From NCBI GenBank assembly GCA_905147135.1, contig LR990046.1, positions 13,174,501 through 13,238,500 on the forward strand: a DNA stretch of 64,000 nucleotides. The letters run 5' to 3'. Shown here piece by piece: positions 60,670 to 64,000 of this stretch. The notes beneath the pieces are model-generated. The model worked only from the letters and a program-made list of their open reading frames with translations. It ran no database searches and was not told the DNA's origin. A program made the position numbers and the translations under genes. Source of the DNA: Blastobasis lacticolella (Eukaryota > Arthropoda > Insecta > Lepidoptera > Blastobasidae). Position 1 is the stretch's first letter; every line of letters starts with the position of its first letter.

Positions 60670-61782
60670 TTGAACATAAAGTGACGGATAGAAATTAAAG
60701 TTTCCTATCGATTAGCATAAGTTAGGCATAAGTTTTATGAGTGGCTACAAAATCGTTATTTTTTCATAATGGCGGAAAGTGGGTGATGACCGAAATGTTC
60801 AATGTTCAATTATACAACATTGCCCACACTTTGTGCCCACATGTTTTTTGTGATCTGCTCGTGAGTATGAAGACGGTAAAAATAATAAGCAGTAATAAAA
60901 TTCGAACTTACGTGAAGTTTTATTAACAAAATGAAAATAAGTGAAATAAATAACATATATTTTATGAAATATTAATTTGTACATTATTTAATTGCTACAC
61001 TAAAAATATTCCTCCAAATCAGAGGACAACAACATAAGTGTATATAAGATACAAATCAGTTTAAAAACCTATTGCAAATCATAGTGTGTACATTAAATTA
61101 ATGATGATCATTATGATCGTGCACAATTTTAATATTCGATTTCTCATTAGATATATTACAATTGACTGATATAAGAGAGGTATTTAACGTAGTAATATAG
61201 ACGTAATTAAAATCTAATCACAGTTTGAATAATGGTGTTACAGTTCTGAAGGCCGACGGACTTGACAACATATCTTGCTAACATAGCCGAATGCGAGTGA
61301 AATTCAGTTAACCTCACTTTCACAAAACAATTTAAGTACTGGACAATTTGTAACGTACAACGCTCGGTCATTAGGTCTGTACTATAAATTAATTTGAAGT
61401 TCTGTTGTTACCACCCTAGGCGATATACCTAACTAATATATCATTATAAAAATCATAGCTAAATTCTTTAGTAAAATAATGTTAATTTCACTATACTATT
61501 GTGCTACAGGAATGAGAGTTCGTCGCCTACGATGCGTCGGCGACATCGCACAATACTTGGCACCTACTGAGTATTCATTACACTACCATAATTAAACTTA
61601 ACGTACTCTTCAGACAATCTGCTACAATCTAGAGGAGGCACACGCTTCAGGTCGACCAAAAAGGATTTCGAAAAATATAGAAGAGCTACGATTTCTAGTC
61701 TAATACAATATACAACCGAATCGGAAGGCCCGCTCGCGCTCGCGACCGCGTCGGCGGCCGGAAGGCGGCGCGGGCGCGACAG

Positions 61783-61802
61783 TTAGAGCCGGATGTCGGT
61801 GG

Positions 61803-61834
<32 letters not shown>

Positions 61835-63064
61835 GGGCCCGCCTCGGCGCCCTCGTCCGCGGTGCGCACGAACGCGTTGCACTGCACGTCCTCCGGCGGC
61901 CCGTACCGGTGCAGGCTGAAGAACTTGAGGTTGGCCACGATCGATGAGTTGATCGGCCTCGTCGGAATGTTGACCGTGGTGGCGGAGCGCTCGATGCGGC
62001 GCGCGGCGCTGGCGGCCGGCGCGATCTCCAGCGACTGCCCGCGCCCGTACAGCCGGGACTGGCCGAAGCGCGGCGTCAGCCGCCCGAACAGCTCCTCCTT
62101 GCGGGAGCCCCTGCTCGACTGCGGCTCGTCCGGCTGCTTAGGCTTCTTCTTCAGGAAGAAAGGCGTGAGCCGCTCGGCGAGTCTCGACGAGCTCGTCCCC
62201 GCGTCGTGTACATTGGACGTCGAGCTCGAGGTCTTGAGGGGCTTCACGGAGCTCGGCTGCGACTTGATGGGGTTGGATTTTCTCTGAACGCTGACTCTGG
62301 AGAAGACGCCGCACTCGTCGTCCCCGTCGAGGGAGGCGCCGCTGCCGGCGGCGGCAGCGGCGGGCGGCTCGTCCTCGCAGACGCGCAGCTCGCAGTAGTC
62401 GCGCTGCAGCTCGTCCAGCAGGCTGTCGTCGTTGGAGGCGGAGTCGCTGGCGGGGGCGGGCGCGGGGGTAGGGTCGGGCGGGCGCGCGCGGGCGGCGTGC
62501 GCGCGCGGCGGCACCACGGGCGGCGCGTCGTCGGCCGCGGCGGCGTGGCTCATGAAGTCGGCCATCAGCTCGTACTCCCTGCAGCGCGGCGCGGGGGCGG
62601 GGGCGGGGGGTGCGGGGGGCTCGCGGTCGGCGAGGCGCGGGCGGCGCTCGGGCGGGCGCGGCTCCACGTCCACGTACTCGCAGAGCGGCGGCGGCGGCGC
62701 GGACGCGCGGCTCGGGGACAGCCGCGCGGGCTTGAGCGGGCGCGCGGGCCGCTCGGCGGACGCGTCGCTGTCCTCGGACGGCTCGTGCTTCAGGCAGGAC
62801 ATGGTGAGGTAGCCGCTGCCGGCGGAGCGGGTGGACTTCCCGGAGGAGCGCTCGTCGGCGTACCGGCGCAGCGACTCGGTGCTGGAGCCGACGTCGCGCG
62901 AGCACGGCAGCGCGGCGCCGTCGAGGTCCAGGTCCCCGGCCGCGGCCTCGCCCCGCCAGGGCCGCCACAGGAACGGCCCGTCGCCGCCGGCCGCGGCCGC
63001 CGCGCCCGCCGCCCCCGCCGCGCCCGCCAGGTGCAGGTAGTTGTCGTCGCCTATGGGAGCTTGC
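61783..63064 (-). CDS. Terminal exon of unidentified Ala/Pro-rich protein gene, copy 2
   Basis: Duplicate of 50019-51300, open throughout, with one noticed amino-acid change (Asp to Gly in the AGSxASLDGDD segment; T to C at 62338 on the plus strand). Splice sites are kept. Whether this or a further copy to the right is the one joined to the 5' exons cannot be seen here. Confidence 0.72.
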
Positions 63065-63148
63065 CTGCGCCGGAGAAGGACGAGTTATAAGAATTCTGTT
63101 CGGCAAGTGGCCGATACCGGCAGCGGAGTCTCCGACGGCGATACTCAC

Positions 63149-63281
63149 TTGCTGCCGTACTTGGTCTCGCGCACGAGCGACCGCCGGTAGATGCGGTGGC
63201 GGTGCTCGAGGTCGAACATCACCTCCTGCAGCTCGCGCAGCGTCGCCGCCTCCGCGTCGCGCTCGTCCTGCGGCGTGCCGT
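63149..63281 (-). CDS. Penultimate exon of the same gene, copy 2
   Basis: Duplicate of 51385-51517 with the same acceptor and donor. Confidence 0.75.
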
Positions 63282-63329
63282 CTGCAACCGGACGGGGGAC
63301 GGTTAGAGATACGATACATGAGTGTCTTT

Positions 63330-64000
63330 ACAAGGCGACTAATATCCGAGGCAAAATATCTAGAGTCGGCGTTTTCCACTGTTATATTTACAACAATGCG
63401 ATCTCAAATCCACCAAGCGTGAAGATTATGGCAATAACCTCCCCTTTCGTGGGAGAGGCTCCAAGTCCTGTAGTGGTCTATTAATGGGCTGCGATGATGA
63501 TGGTGTGTGGTGCCGCCACTTAAAAGAATAGCACCACCCCATCTCTTCCCGTGGGTGTCGTAAGAGGCGACTAAGGGAATAACCCGAAAGATGCTGCTGC
63601 CCATCTTCCGGGTTATTCCCTTAGGGTACATTTACATCTACTGCACTGCGATCATATATGGCAACTCCCCCCCACCCCCCTAGCGGTCACGGTAACGGCG
63701 GGGCAGGGGGTGCGAAGAATTACCGAATGCGACCAGGCTACCACAAAGTACGACCACTGGCCCTGGCTACATACAATGTCCAGACACTGCGGACCGACGA
63801 AAAGCTCGTGGAACTGGAGGAAGTGGTAAGCAGATTAAATTGGGATATTATAGGGTTATCTGAAGTCCGAAGAAAGGGGGAGGACTCGATAATCCTAAAG
63901 TCCGGAAATCTGCTTTACTTCCGGGTGGGCGACCAACTGTCGACCAACCTAGGTGGTGTCGGGTTCCTCGTCCACAAAAACCCTCGTGAACAACATCGTC
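63330..64000 (+). pseudogene. RTE-clade LINE (family 1), copy 3, cut by window end
   Basis: 5' region and start of the endonuclease frame (ATG at 63658). The hairpin at 63572-63623 has one mismatch compared with the perfect arms of copies 1 and 2. Confidence 0.9.
63413..64000. repeat. 11.76-kb tandem duplication unit, copy 3 (start only)
   Basis: Matches copies 1 and 2 but differs from both at four sites within 63508-63608, then shares the copy 2 insertion near 63979. Cut by the window end. Confidence 0.93.

Larger units (their letters stand above)
51649..63412. repeat. 11.76-kb tandem duplication unit, copy 2
   Basis: Nearly identical to copy 1. Differences noticed by eye: a one-base insertion at about 52215, and substitutions at about 52602, 53586, 54782, 56417, 58887, 59252 and 62338. 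This list is not exhaustive. Confidence 0.95.

Overview
The window looks like lepidopteran (moth or butterfly) nuclear DNA. The evidence is tRNA-derived SINEs with an insect-type body, RTE- and Jockey/CR1-type LINEs with short (ATG)n or A-rich tails, an AT-rich background, and spliced genes with GT-AG introns. There are no bacterial operons. Most of the longer open frames are retrotransposon relics; the two host genes are split into exons and are mostly missed by a plain ORF scan.

Region 1 (about 1-33.4 kb) is one minus-strand gene for an inter-alpha-trypsin inhibitor heavy-chain (ITIH)-like secreted protein. I could chain 14 exons from a signal-peptide exon at 33,351 down to an exon ending at 3,360. 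All junctions keep frame and give about 719 codons: signal peptide, VIT domain, and a von Willebrand A (vWA) domain with all three MIDAS elements. The 3' end lies left of the window. The introns hold nested mobile elements: an RLE-type retrotransposon relic between inverted repeats, a complete miniature LTR retrotransposon (TRIM) with target-site duplication (TSD), a SINE with 22-bp TSDs, a Ty3/Gypsy pol relic, several MITEs, two tandem 2.2-kb TTAA-flanked elements, RTE and Jockey LINEs, and a partial copy of the gene's own vWA exon.

Region 2 (33.5-39.7 kb) is upstream of that gene. It holds a 1.15-kb element with perfect 28-bp terminal inverted repeats (TIRs) and an 8-bp TSD, a SINE, a 0.4-kb MITE, and a short broken fragment of a protein tyrosine phosphatase of a type that resembles bracovirus PTPs.

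Region 3 (39.9-64.0 kb) is a head-to-tail array of an 11.76-kb unit: two full copies and the start of a third, differing at only a handful of sites seen by eye. Each unit carries a dead RTE, other LINE/MITE pieces, another copy of the 28-bp-TIR element, and the last two exons of a minus-strand gene with an Ala/Pro-rich C-terminus that I could not identify. The junctions fall inside RTE 5' regions, and the pattern of shared variants suggests unequal crossing-over between two RTE copies, with some gene conversion. An assembly artefact has to be excluded.
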